From Bradyrhizobium aeschynomenes (GTDB lineage Bacteria > Pseudomonadota > Alphaproteobacteria > Rhizobiales > Xanthobacteraceae): a stretch of 39,710 nucleotides of DNA. The stretch covers positions 78,270 to 117,979 of the forward strand of contig NZ_JABFDM010000018.1 in assembly GCF_013178945.1 (NCBI RefSeq), written 5' to 3'. A program made the position numbers and the translations under genes. Below, piece after piece: positions 7,578 to 15,991 of this stretch. Position 1 is the first letter of the stretch. Each line of letters begins with the position of its first letter. Below the pieces are notes generated by a model. That model saw only the letters and a list, made by a program, of their open reading frames with translations, was not told where the DNA came from and searched no databases.

Positions 7578-8828
7578 ATGCACATGCGACGCGTAGGGTT
7601 CGCCGTGGTCACGGCGCTTTTGCTGTCCAGTACGGCGTACGCTCAGGACAAGATCAAGGTCGGCGTCACTGCGACGCTCGAGGGCACCTATACGGTGCTC
7701 GGCGAGGATGGCATGCGCGGCCATGTCACCGCGCTCAACGTGCTCGGGAAGAAGATCGGCGACAAGGAGCTGGAATTCGTCGTCGCATCGACCGATGCCA
7801 CGCCCGACTCGGCCGTGCGCGCCGTGCGCAAGCTGATTGAGCAGGACAAGGTGCAGATCCTGCTGTCGCCGTTGTCCGGTGACGAGGGCATCGCGGTCAA
7901 GAACTTCGCCAAGACGCATCCGGAGCTAACCTTCGTCAATGCCGCCTCCGGCGCGCAGGAGACGACCTACGTCGACCCGGCGCCGAACTTCTTCCGCTTC
8001 AACATGGATGGCGCGCAGTGGCAGGTCGGCCTTGGCAAATACGCCTATGAGACCAAGGGCTACCGCAAGATCGCAACCGTCGGCGAGGACTACTCCTTCA
8101 TCTATACCCAGGTATTCGGCCTGGCCTTGGAGTTCTGCGGCCTCGGCGGCAAGATTTCCAGCCGCCAATGGGTGCCGCTCGGCACCAAGGACTTCGCGTC
8201 CGTGATCGCGGCGCTGCCCGATGACGTCGACGCGATCTATCTCGGCCTGGGCGGCGCCGACGCCGTCAATTTCCTCAACCAGTACCAGCAGGCCGGCGGC
8301 AAGGCGCATCTGATGGGCGGCTCGATCATGATCGACCAAACCATCCTGTCGTCGAAGGGCAATGCCAAGAACGCGCTGGTCGGCACCATCGCGGCGTCGG
8401 GCCAGGCCGATACCTGGGAGGATCCGCGCTGGCAGAAGTTCGTCAAGGCCTATCAGGACTCGTTCCCGCCGGAGAAGCGCTTCCCGAGTCCGTCGCTGCT
8501 CGCTACCAATTACTACGGCTCGACGATGGCCTTGATCCTGGCGCTGCGCGAGGTCAATGGCGATCTGTCGAACAACCAGGCCAAACTCAAGGCGGCGCTG
8601 GCCAAGATCGAGATCGATGCGCCCAACGGCAAGATCAAGCTCGACTCCAACCGCCAGGCGATCGGCACCAACTTCGTGACCGAGGTGGTGGATGACGGCA
8701 AGGGCGCCCTGTTCAGCAAGGTCGTGAAGGTGATCCCCGACGTCAACCAGACGCTGGGCTATGACGCGGCGACCTTCGCCAAGATCGGCCTGCCGAGCCG
8801 GACCGTGCCTGAATGTAAGAAGTACTGA
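7578..8828 (+). CDS. HAAT-type ABC transporter periplasmic binding protein
   Basis: This 416-residue protein has a clear signal peptide (MHMRRVGFAVV, cleavage near AYAQ-DKIKVG). The mature part is a type I periplasmic fold of the LivJ/UrtA class. IKVGVTATLEGTYTVLGEDG is the usual first strand and helix. LIEQDKVQILLSPLSGDEG and KIATVGEDYSFIY are the two conserved pocket-lining regions. The start at 7578 is chosen for GGGAGGAG just upstream. Branched-chain-type binding proteins bind amino acids, urea, amides or aromatic acids, so the ligand is open. The gene is separated from its likely permeases and ATPases by a strong hairpin and an AraC-type regulator. That allows higher expression of the binding protein than of the membrane parts. 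Confidence 0.9.
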   Translation: MHMRRVGFAVVTALLLSSTAYAQDKIKVGVTATLEGTYTVLGEDGMRGHVTALNVLGKKIGDKELEFVVASTDATPDSAVRAVRKLIEQDKVQILLSPLSGDEGIAVKNFAKTHPELTFVNAASGAQETTYVDPAPNFFRFNMDGAQWQVGLGKYAYETKGYRKIATVGEDYSFIYTQVFGLALEFCGLGGKISSRQWVPLGTKDFASVIAALPDDVDAIYLGLGGADAVNFLNQYQQAGGKAHLMGGSIMIDQTILSSKGNAKNALVGTIAASGQADTWEDPRWQKFVKAYQDSFPPEKRFPSPSLLATNYYGSTMALILALREVNGDLSNNQAKLKAALAKIEIDAPNGKIKLDSNRQAIGTNFVTEVVDDGKGALFSKVVKVIPDVNQTLGYDAATFAKIGLPSRTVPECKKY

Positions 8829-8876
8829 CCAATTATGGTCAGCAGCCAACGCGGCCGGAGCCCGCTCCGGCCGCGT
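8825..8876 (+). terminator. Double hairpin after the HAAT binding protein
   Basis: Two perfect inverted repeats follow the stop codon. CTGACCA/TGGTCAG (8825-8842, ATTA loop) overlaps the stop. ACGCGGCCGGAG/CTCCGGCCGCGT (8849-8876) is a 12-bp stem with a CCCG loop. No long T-run follows, but the second stem is very stable. It probably ends or attenuates the binding-protein transcript before the AraC-type gene. Confidence 0.6.
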
Positions 8877-8952
8877 CGTCGCGTCTCTTGCATTCTCCGG
8901 GGCAATGATTGACGCTGAAGGACAAACAACAAGACATTTCGGTGAGGAAGTG

Positions 8953-9777
8953 ATGAGTAGGGCGCTCGCCGTCTTTCATGCTCGCTTCGGTCGCGCGACG
9001 GTCTATCAGCTCAATCGACCGTTCAACGTGCACGCGCACCGCGAGGGGCATCTGATCTTTCACGTCGGTGGAACGCCAGCCCATATCGACGTCTGCGACC
9101 AGCGCCATCTCATGGGCGAGGAGTCCATCGTCGCGGTCAATCCGTGGGAGCCGCATAACTTCGTTCCCAATGACACGGAGAATGGTGCGATCTTCTTCGT
9201 GCTCTACGTGAACTCGGAGTGGTTCTCGCCGCCGGCCGCGCGCGAGCAGGGCGTACGGTTCGGCCGAACCTGCTTTCGCCGCACGGCGGCGCTCGATCGC
9301 TGCATTCGCCGCACTGCAGCGCTGGTATGTGGCGCGCCATCCCTGGGCTGCCTCGACGGCGAGTTGCGGCAGCTGATCGACAGCTGCTACGAAGAGAGCT
9401 GGCGGATATCGGACGTCGTGCCGGACCGGCCGTGTGCCGAAGTGACGGATTTCCGCGTTCGCAAGTGCATCAAGCTGATGTCGGACAGTCCCTGCGCCGA
9501 GATCGAGCTCGATCATATCGCGCGCGAGTCCGGGCTGTCGCGGCCGCATTTCTATCGGTTGTTCCGCAGCCAGACGGGGGTGACGCCGAACCTCTATCTC
9601 AACACGCTGCTGATGGAGCGGGCGCTCGACGCCATCGTGGCGACGGAATCGCCGATCGCCGATATCGGCTTCGACCTCGGCTTCTCCTCGCAGAGCGGCT
9701 TCACCCGGTTCTTCGCCGGCAATGTCGGCATGGCGCCGACCGACTATCGCCGCGCTGCGAAGGTGCTGCGCCCCTGA
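8953..9777 (+). CDS. AraC-family transcriptional regulator
   Basis: This protein is 274 residues from the chosen start. The N-terminal half is a cupin-like sensing domain (HAHREGHLIFHVGGTPA and a later NPWEPHNFVPND, as in AraC-type ligand domains). The C-terminal 100 residues hold two helix-turn-helix units: LDHIARESGLSRPHFYRLFR and IADIGFDLGFSSQSGFTRFF, the family signature. The start at 8953 follows GAGGAAG; another in-frame ATG at 8905 has a weaker site and would add 16 residues. It lies between the HAAT binding protein and the 18-gene operon, so it is the natural candidate activator of both. The effector is probably the imported compound or a breakdown product, which is inference from position. 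Confidence 0.88.
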   Translation: MSRALAVFHARFGRATVYQLNRPFNVHAHREGHLIFHVGGTPAHIDVCDQRHLMGEESIVAVNPWEPHNFVPNDTENGAIFFVLYVNSEWFSPPAAREQGVRFGRTCFRRTAALDRCIRRTAALVCGAPSLGCLDGELRQLIDSCYEESWRISDVVPDRPCAEVTDFRVRKCIKLMSDSPCAEIELDHIARESGLSRPHFYRLFRSQTGVTPNLYLNTLLMERALDAIVATESPIADIGFDLGFSSQSGFTRFFAGNVGMAPTDYRRAAKVLRP

Positions 9778-9890
9778 TGTGCTGCTCCGCACCTCGCGAA
9801 AAGAGACTGTCGATCAAATACGCGCGTGCGTCCCCCGCTACACTCGACAGAACGTGATCCGGATAAGGATCCGACGAGGGAGGACGAGCG

Positions 9891-9980
9891 ATGGCCGGCA
9901 CACCCGGCGATCTTCGGCTGGGTTCGCCCGGCCACTGTGACGACGGAGCTGTCCTCCCGGTCGTGAGGGAGGATCGATGA
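9891..9980 (+). CDS. Possible 29-residue leader ORF before the HAAT permease
   Basis: A short frame (MAGTPGDLRL to VVREDR) begins at an ATG seven bases after GGGAGG (9878-9883). It ends in a TGA that overlaps the ATG of the next gene as ATGA. A good ribosome-binding site plus stop/start coupling suggest it may be translated and pass ribosomes to the permease gene. It contains an imperfect inverted repeat (CCCGGCGA / TCGCCCGG). No family is recognised, and a GC-rich genome yields such frames by chance. Confidence 0.3.
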   Translation: MAGTPGDLRLGSPGHCDDGAVLPVVREDR

Positions 9981-10987
9981 GCCGCTTCATCGAGCGCCAC
10001 GCGATCTGGTCCCTCATCATTCTTCTCGGGGTCGCGCTCGCGGCCTGGCTGATCTTTGCGGTCTGGCCGCCCGGACTGGAAGAGGCGATCGGGCGCAAGA
10101 AGGTCTTCCTGAGCGCAGTCTTCAACGGCATCACATTGGGCGGCCTCTATTTCCTGGTGGCGAGCGGCTTCACGTTGATCTTCGGGCTGATGCGGAACGT
10201 CAATCTCGCACACGGCTCGCTCTATCTGTTCGGCGGCTATGTCGGCTACGGCATCTCGTCGGCGACCGGCTCCTGGATCCTCGCCTTCATCGCCGCCTTC
10301 ATCGTCGTTGCCGTCATCGGCGTCCTGCTTCAGCTGCTGGTGTTTCGCCGCATGGAGGGACAGGACCTGCGCCAGACCATGGTGACGATCGGGCTCTCCA
10401 TCGTGTTCGCCGACCTGATGCTGTGGGCATTCGGCGGCGACTTCTATCAGATCCAGACGCCAGCCTGGCTGATCGGGCCGATCCAGCTGCCCCTGATGAC
10501 CGCGATGAAATCGTCGGGTGAGGCGGTGTTCCTGCAATATCCGCTGGTTCGGCTGGTGATCTTCTGCGGCTCCGTCGTCATCGGCATCGCGATGTGGCTT
10601 GCGCTCAACCGTACCCGCGTCGGCATGATCGTCCGCGCCGGCGTCGACGATCGCGAGATCCTGGCGGCGACCGGCGTCCAGATCCAGCTCGTGTTCGTGC
10701 TGGTGTTTGCGCTCGGCGCCGGTCTCGCGGGCATTGCGGGGGTGGTCGGCGGTACGTTCCAGTCGATCTCGCCCGGCGAGGACACGCGATTTCTGCTGGC
10801 CTCGCTCGTCGTCGTCATCGTCGGAGGCATGGGATCGATCCCTGGCGCGGCCCTCGGCGCGTTGATCATCGGCCTCGCCGAGCAGCTTGGCTCGGTCTAC
10901 ATCCCGACCTATGCGATCGTCGTGACCTTCCTGATCATGGTTCTGGTGCTGGCGCTGCGGCCCCAGGGCCTGCTGGCGAGGCGATGA
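9977..10987 (+). CDS. HAAT-type ABC transporter permease, LivH family
   Basis: This 336-residue inner-membrane protein is the first well-supported gene of the 18-gene operon. Family landmarks are FNGITLGGLYFLVASGFTLI, the classic LivH opening, then GLMRNVNLAHGSLYLFGGY and LALRPQGLLAR at the C-terminus. One extra hydrophobic helix (residues about 12-32) precedes the core. The start ATG follows GGGAGGATCG at a good distance. It pairs with the LivM-type permease that starts one base after its stop codon. Together they form the pore for the ligand caught by the 7578-8828 binding protein. Family is secure; the substrate is unknown. Confidence 0.93.
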   Translation: MSRFIERHAIWSLIILLGVALAAWLIFAVWPPGLEEAIGRKKVFLSAVFNGITLGGLYFLVASGFTLIFGLMRNVNLAHGSLYLFGGYVGYGISSATGSWILAFIAAFIVVAVIGVLLQLLVFRRMEGQDLRQTMVTIGLSIVFADLMLWAFGGDFYQIQTPAWLIGPIQLPLMTAMKSSGEAVFLQYPLVRLVIFCGSVVIGIAMWLALNRTRVGMIVRAGVDDREILAATGVQIQLVFVLVFALGAGLAGIAGVVGGTFQSISPGEDTRFLLASLVVVIVGGMGSIPGAALGALIIGLAEQLGSVYIPTYAIVVTFLIMVLVLALRPQGLLARR

Positions 10988-10988
10988 G

Positions 10989-12080
10989 ATGTCGCTGATC
11001 CAGGAGGCGCAGGCGCGGGACGGGGGGCTCACATCACGGGGAGCAGCAGCGCGGCCGGCAGCATGGTCGGTGACCGAGCAGCCTTGGGCCTGGGCTGTCG
11101 CCGTCTTGCTGCTGATCATGCCGATCATCGCCAACGGCTTCTTCCTGATCGAGATATTCGGCACGACGTTGATCCTTGGGACTATCGCGCTGAGCCTGAT
11201 GTTCCTCGCCGGCTATGGCGGCATGGTCAGTTTGATGCAGCTGACCATCGCGGGCTTTGCCGGCTACATGGTCGCCGTGTTCGGCGTCAGCGGCAACGCC
11301 AACATCAGCCTGGGCTGGCCGTGGTGGCTGGCGACGCCGATGGCGTTGGTGCTCGCGGTGCTGTTCGGCACGCTCGGCGGCGCGCTCGCCGTGCGCACCG
11401 AAGGCATCTACACCATCATGATCACGCTCGCGATCGGCGCGGCCTTCTACTATTTCACGAACCAGAACTGGGCGATCTTCAACGGCCATACCGGCATCAA
11501 CACGATCGCAACGCCGCATTTTCTCGGCATCGATTGGCGTATGGATGTCGCCTTCTATTACCTGACGCTGGCGGTGGCCGCGCTGTGTTATTTCGCGGTG
11601 CTCTATCTGTCTCGCGCGCCGTTCGGCCTGGCGCTGCAGGGCGTGCGCGACAATCCCAGGCGGATGGCGGCGCTGGGCTTCAACGTCAACGCCCACCGCA
11701 TCGCCGCCTATGCCTTCGCCGCGCTGATCGCGGGAATGGGCGGTGTGCTGCAGGTCTGGAACTACCGGCAGATCTCGCCGGGCTCGGTCGCGGTCGAGCG
11801 TTGCATCGACATCCTCATCGTCGCCGTCGTCGGCGGCATCACCCGTCCCGTCGGGCCCTATATCGGCGCCTTCATCTTCGTCATCCTGCGCACCTTCGCG
11901 CTGGATTTCCTGGTCAAGGTCGGCCTCGACGGCAACCGCTTCCGGCTGCTGATCGGGCTCGGCTTCCTGGCCATCGTGTTCTGGTCGTCCGACGGCGTCA
12001 TCGGCCTGTATGAGCGCTGGCGCAAGCGCGGCGAACGTGGGGAGGCGCGGACGCGTCCGGGAGGGCACGGCCATGGATAG
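10989..12080 (+). CDS. HAAT-type ABC transporter permease, LivM family
   Basis: This 363-residue inner-membrane protein starts one base after the LivH-type gene. A hydrophilic N-terminal tail of about 30 residues precedes about nine hydrophobic helices. LivM-type features are the segment around YGGMVSLMQLTIAGFAGY, the ALAVRTEGIYTIMITLAIG segment, LQGVRDNPRRMAALGFNV (the cytoplasmic coupling loop that docks on the ATPase) and GGITRPVGPYIGAFIF. Its end overlaps the next ATPase gene by 8 bp. It completes the heterodimeric pore of the HAAT transporter. Confidence 0.93.
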   Translation: MSLIQEAQARDGGLTSRGAAARPAAWSVTEQPWAWAVAVLLLIMPIIANGFFLIEIFGTTLILGTIALSLMFLAGYGGMVSLMQLTIAGFAGYMVAVFGVSGNANISLGWPWWLATPMALVLAVLFGTLGGALAVRTEGIYTIMITLAIGAAFYYFTNQNWAIFNGHTGINTIATPHFLGIDWRMDVAFYYLTLAVAALCYFAVLYLSRAPFGLALQGVRDNPRRMAALGFNVNAHRIAAYAFAALIAGMGGVLQVWNYRQISPGSVAVERCIDILIVAVVGGITRPVGPYIGAFIFVILRTFALDFLVKVGLDGNRFRLLIGLGFLAIVFWSSDGVIGLYERWRKRGERGEARTRPGGHGHG

Positions 12081-12855
12081 GGTGGCTGACCGTCTCTCGG
12101 CGCTCGGCTCGACTGCAGCGCTCGAGCTCCGCGGCGTGACGCGGATGTTCGGCGCCCTGGCTGCGCTGACCGATATCACGATCACCGTACGGCCCGGCGA
12201 GCGGCGCGCGGTGCTCGGCTCGAACGGTGCCGGCAAGACGACGCTGTTCAACTGCGTCACCGGCGACTTCCTGCCGACGTCGGGCACCATCCGCTTCTTC
12301 GGCGAGGACATCACCGCATTTCCGCCGTATGAGCGCATCCGCCGCGGTCTGCGCCGGACCTACCAGATCTCGGCGCTGTTCCTCGGTCTCTCGGTGCGCG
12401 ACAACGTCTATCTCGCCTGCCGCGGCGTCTCGCGCGCGCGCTTCTCGATGCTGCGTCCGAGTGCCAACGACGCGCTGATGCAGGCGGCCGAGCGACTGAT
12501 CGAGGCCGTGCATCTCACAGCCGTACGCGACCAGATGGTGTCCGAGCTCGCCCACGGCCAGCAGCGGCAGCTCGAGATCGCACTGGCGCTGGCCGGCGCA
12601 CCGCGGTTCATCCTGTTCGATGAGCCGGCGGCGGGGCTGTCGCCGACCGAGCGGCGCGAGCTGGTCGAGATCCTGACATCGCTGCCGCCGCACATCGGCT
12701 ACATCATCATCGAGCACGACATGGACGTGGCGTTGCGTGTCGTCGAGAGCGTGACGATGATGCACAACGGGCGCATCTTCAAGGAGGGCGCGCCGCACGA
12801 GATCGAGTCCGACCCGGAGGTGCAGGAGCTGTATCTGGGAGGCGGTCATGAATGA
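12073..12855 (+). CDS. HAAT-type ABC transporter ATPase, LivG family
   Basis: This 260-residue cytoplasmic ATPase has Walker A GSNGAGKTT (residues about 50-58), a Q-loop in TYQISALFLGLSV, a degenerate signature ELAHGQQRQLEIALAL (AHGQQ instead of LSGGQ, common in LivG proteins), Walker B FILFDEPAAGLSP, and the switch His in IIIEHDMDV. The C-terminus has the LivG tail (GAPHEIESDPEVQELYLG). The start ATG overlaps the LivM-type gene by 8 bp. An in-frame longer version from 12010 lies within that gene and is not supported. It works as a pair with the ATPase domain of the next, fused, protein. Confidence 0.93.
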   Translation: MDRVADRLSALGSTAALELRGVTRMFGALAALTDITITVRPGERRAVLGSNGAGKTTLFNCVTGDFLPTSGTIRFFGEDITAFPPYERIRRGLRRTYQISALFLGLSVRDNVYLACRGVSRARFSMLRPSANDALMQAAERLIEAVHLTAVRDQMVSELAHGQQRQLEIALALAGAPRFILFDEPAAGLSPTERRELVEILTSLPPHIGYIIIEHDMDVALRVVESVTMMHNGRIFKEGAPHEIESDPEVQELYLGGGHE

Positions 12856-15067
12856 TCGCAGCCGCTCCGCGCCAGCGCTCGAGGTCCGCGGGCTCGACGT
12901 CTACTACGGCCATTCGCATGCGCTGCAGGGCGTCGATCTCCGGCTCGACAGCGGCGTGTTCTCGCTGGTCGGCCGCAACGGCATGGGCAAGACCACGCTG
13001 TGCAAGGCCATTATGGGTCTGCTGCGCCCGTCCGGAGGCTCCGTGCGGCTGCGCGGCAATGATATCACCGGGCTCAACCCGGCGCGCATTGCGAGGCTCG
13101 GTGTCGGCTATGTGCCGCAGGGACGGCGTCTGTGGCGCTCCCTGAGCGTCGACGAGCATCTGCGGCTGGCGGCGGGCCTGCGCCGCGGCGCCTGGACCGT
13201 CGATCGCGTCTACGAGACGTTTCCGCGGCTCGCCGAGCGGCGCAACAACGGCGGCGGTCAGCTATCGGGCGGCGAGCAGCAGATGCTCGCGATCTCCCGC
13301 GCATTGCTGACCAATCCGCAGCTGCTGATCATGGACGAGCCGACGGAGGGGCTCGCGCCGGTGATCGTCGCCCAGGTCGAGGAGATGCTGATCCGTCTCG
13401 GCCAGGACGGCGACATGGCGGTGCTCGTGATCGAGCAGAACATCGGCGTCGCCACCGCGATCTCGCCGCGTGTGGCGATCATGGTCAACGGCCGCATCAA
13501 CCGCATCATCGACTCCGCGCGGCTCGCCGCCGACCGCGAGTTGCAGCAGCGTCTGCTCGGTGTCGGCCAGCATGCCGGCGACGAGACCGATCTCGGAACG
13601 GAGCAGGTCAGGGATGAGCCCGTCGCCCGGCCCGCAGTGCCAGCGGCGCCGAGGTCCGCGCCGGTCAGAGTCTACGTCTCCAATCCCGTGCTGCCGACGC
13701 GCTGGTCGCAGCCGGCCCCCATCGCGCTGATCGAGGCCAAGGCGCGCACGCTCTCCACCAGCGTGTCGCGGCTCGACGATGCGGCGCGCCCGGGCCGCGA
13801 GCGCATGGTGCCGGTCGCGTCGGGCCCGCCGGCCGTGATCGTGGTCGGCACGCTCGACACCAAGGGCGACGAGCTGCGCTTCATCCGCGACATCATTGCT
13901 GGCCATGGACTCCGCACCCGGTTGGTCGATGTCTCCACCAGCGGCCGCCACACGGGCTGCGATGTCTCGGCGCAGGAGGTTGCGCTCAATCACCCCCGCG
14001 GCGGCTCGGCCGTGTTCGGGCCGGACCGCGGCGTATCCGTCGCCGCGATGGCGGAGGCGTTCGCACGCTGGCTGCGACGGCAGGACAATGTCGTCGGCAT
14101 CATCTCGGCCGGAGGCTCCGGAGGCACGTCGCTGGTCGCTCCGGGCATGCGCGAGCTTGCCGTGGGCGTGCCGAAGCTGATCATCTCCTCGGTCGCTTCT
14201 GGCGACGTCGGCGGCTATGTCGGGCCGGCCGACATTGCGATGATGTATTCGGTCACCGACGTGCAGGGTCTCAATTCGATCTCGCGTGCGGTGCTGAGCA
14301 ACGGCGCCAACGCGCTGGCCGGTATGGTGTCGGCGCGCCAGCGGCAATCCGCAGCCGTCGAACGCGTCACGCAGCAGCGACCCGCCATCGGCATCACCAT
14401 GTTCGGCGTCACCACGCCGGCCGTGCAGAAGATCACCGCCGCGCTGCGCGACGACTGTGAGTGCCTGGTGTTCCACGCGACCGGAGTCGGCGGCCGGTCG
14501 ATGGAGAAGCTGGTCGATTCCGGCATGCTCGCCGGCGTGGTCGACCTGACCACGACCGAGGTCTGCGACCTCTTGATGGGCGGTGTCTTTCCGGCGACCG
14601 AGGATCGCTTCGGCGCCATCATCCGCAGCCGCGTGCCCTATGTCGGCTCGGTCGGCGCGCTAGACATGGTGAATTTCGGCGCACCGGACACCATTCCCGA
14701 GCGTTATCGCGGGCGCAAGTTTCACGTCCACAATCCGCAGGTCACCTTGATGCGGACCACGGCTGCCGAGAATGCGCAGATGGGACGCTGGATCGGCGAG
14801 CGTCTCAACCGCATGGACGGGCCGGTTCGCTTCTTCCTGCCGGAGAAGGGCGTCTCCGCGCTCGATGCGCCAGGCCAGCCGTTCTTTGATCGCGAGGCGG
14901 ACGAGGCCCTGTTCCGCAGCCTCGAGCAGACGATGCGGCAGACCTCGAACCGGCGCCTGATCCGCCTGCCGCATCACATCAACGACAACGAGTTCGTCGC
15001 GACCATCGTCGGCGCCATCAGGCCCATGTTGGGGCGACTGCCGGCGCGGCGCAGACAGGCGAGGTGA
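12848..15067 (+). CDS. Fusion: LivF-type ABC ATPase + Tm-1-like (UPF0261) domain
   Basis: This 739-residue protein has two domains. Residues 1-240 are a LivF-type ATPase: Walker A GRNGMGKTT (Lys48), signature LSGGEQQ (139-145), Walker B LLIMDEP (Asp163, Glu164), and VLVIEQN where Gln replaces the switch His, as is usual for LivF. A Pro/Ala-rich linker (about 245-325) leads to a Tm-1-like domain of about 410 residues (329-735). Its family marks are VIVVGTLDTKGDELRFIRDI, ISAGGSGGTSL, ISSVASGDVGGYVGP, TMFGVTTPAVQ and FHATGVGGRSMEKL. Free-standing UPF0261 proteins are about 400 residues; their best-known eukaryotic relative is tomato Tm-1, and their bacterial role is unknown. The reading frame is continuous, so this is one polypeptide. 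It starts 8 bp inside the LivG-type gene, and the PEP-hydrolase-like gene follows after 3 bp. Confidence 0.92.
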   Translation: MNDRSRSAPALEVRGLDVYYGHSHALQGVDLRLDSGVFSLVGRNGMGKTTLCKAIMGLLRPSGGSVRLRGNDITGLNPARIARLGVGYVPQGRRLWRSLSVDEHLRLAAGLRRGAWTVDRVYETFPRLAERRNNGGGQLSGGEQQMLAISRALLTNPQLLIMDEPTEGLAPVIVAQVEEMLIRLGQDGDMAVLVIEQNIGVATAISPRVAIMVNGRINRIIDSARLAADRELQQRLLGVGQHAGDETDLGTEQVRDEPVARPAVPAAPRSAPVRVYVSNPVLPTRWSQPAPIALIEAKARTLSTSVSRLDDAARPGRERMVPVASGPPAVIVVGTLDTKGDELRFIRDIIAGHGLRTRLVDVSTSGRHTGCDVSAQEVALNHPRGGSAVFGPDRGVSVAAMAEAFARWLRRQDNVVGIISAGGSGGTSLVAPGMRELAVGVPKLIISSVASGDVGGYVGPADIAMMYSVTDVQGLNSISRAVLSNGANALAGMVSARQRQSAAVERVTQQRPAIGITMFGVTTPAVQKITAALRDDCECLVFHATGVGGRSMEKLVDSGMLAGVVDLTTTEVCDLLMGGVFPATEDRFGAIIRSRVPYVGSVGALDMVNFGAPDTIPERYRGRKFHVHNPQVTLMRTTAAENAQMGRWIGERLNRMDGPVRFFLPEKGVSALDAPGQPFFDREADEALFRSLEQTMRQTSNRRLIRLPHHINDNEFVATIVGAIRPMLGRLPARRRQAR

Positions 15068-15070
15068 GTG

Positions 15071-15916
15071 ATGCCGAGATTCGAGCGCGCACCGCTGTTG
15101 AAGAAGTTCCGCGACATGGTGCGTCGAGGCGTGCCGATCATCGGCGGCGGCGCCGGCACCGGGCTCTCGGCGAAATGCGAGGAAGCCGGCGGCATCGACC
15201 TGATCGTGATCTACAACTCCGGCCGCTACCGCATGGCGGGACGCGGTTCGCTCGCCGGGCTGATGGCCTATGGCGATGCCAATGCGATAGTGGTCGAGAT
15301 GGCCAGCGAGGTGCTGCCGGTGGTCAAGAGCACGCCGGTGCTCGCCGGCGTCAACGGCACCGATCCATTCCGCGACATGGATGTGTTCCTCGATCAGCTC
15401 AAGACGCTCGGCTTCTCCGGTGTGCAGAACTTTCCGACGGTCGGCCTGATCGACGGCACCTTCCGTGCGAACCTCGAGGAGACGGGGATTTCCTACGCGC
15501 TGGAAATCGACATGATCGGGCGCGCGCATGACAAGGATCTGCTGACGACGCCTTACGTCTTCAATGAAGCCCAGGCCGCGGGCATGGCGATCGCGGGCGC
15601 CGACATCATCGTCTGCCATCTCGGCCTCACCACGGGCGGCTCGATCGGTGCGCAGACTGCGCCGAAGCTCGAGGACTGTCCGGGGCTGATCGACAGCTGG
15701 GCGTCTGCCGCGCTCAGCGTCAATCCCGAGATTCTCGTGCTGGCGCATGGCGGCCCGATCGCCGAGCCCGCCGATGCCGACTTCATCATGAAGCATGCGA
15801 AGAATTGCCACGGCTTCTACGGCGCATCCTCGATGGAGCGGCTGCCGGTGGAGCGGGCGCTGACGGAGCAGGTGCGACATTTCAAGGCGATCAGCTCGCG
15901 GCCGCGCCGCGTCTGA
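15071..15916 (+). CDS. PEP-hydrolase-like TIM-barrel protein
   Basis: This 281-residue protein is of the PEP_hydrolase (PF09370) type, a predicted TIM barrel related to phosphoenolpyruvate-handling enzymes. Motifs are IIGGGAGTGLSAKCEEAGG, IYNSGRYRMAGRG, VQNFPTVGLIDGTFR, LAHGGPIAEP and GFYGASSMERLP. The start is the ATG at 15071 after GGCGAGGTGAG; a GTG one codon earlier is less likely. It lies 3 bp after the Tm-1-like fusion gene. UPF0261 and this family are regular neighbours, and are fused in some fungi as I recall, so the two probably act on the same unknown substrate. No demonstrated reaction can be assigned; the PEP-hydrolase name is only a family label. Confidence 0.85.
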   Translation: MPRFERAPLLKKFRDMVRRGVPIIGGGAGTGLSAKCEEAGGIDLIVIYNSGRYRMAGRGSLAGLMAYGDANAIVVEMASEVLPVVKSTPVLAGVNGTDPFRDMDVFLDQLKTLGFSGVQNFPTVGLIDGTFRANLEETGISYALEIDMIGRAHDKDLLTTPYVFNEAQAAGMAIAGADIIVCHLGLTTGGSIGAQTAPKLEDCPGLIDSWASAALSVNPEILVLAHGGPIAEPADADFIMKHAKNCHGFYGASSMERLPVERALTEQVRHFKAISSRPRRV

Positions 15917-15930
15917 GACGGCAACACGAA

Positions 15931-15969
15931 GTCCGGCAGCAACGGCGCCCTGCGCCATGTTTGCCGGAC
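15931..15969 (+). other. Nested hairpin between the TIM-barrel and SPFH genes
   Basis: GTCCGGCA (15931-15938) pairs perfectly with TGCCGGAC (15962-15969). Inside the loop, GGCGC and GCGCC form a second 5-bp stem around CCT. It occupies most of the only gap above 40 bases within the 18-gene operon. It may act as an RNA processing or attenuation point that sets different levels for the transporter and enzyme parts. No T-run follows, so full termination is unlikely. Confidence 0.4.
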
Positions 15970-15991
15970 GGGAGACTGAGGGAGGAATGGG

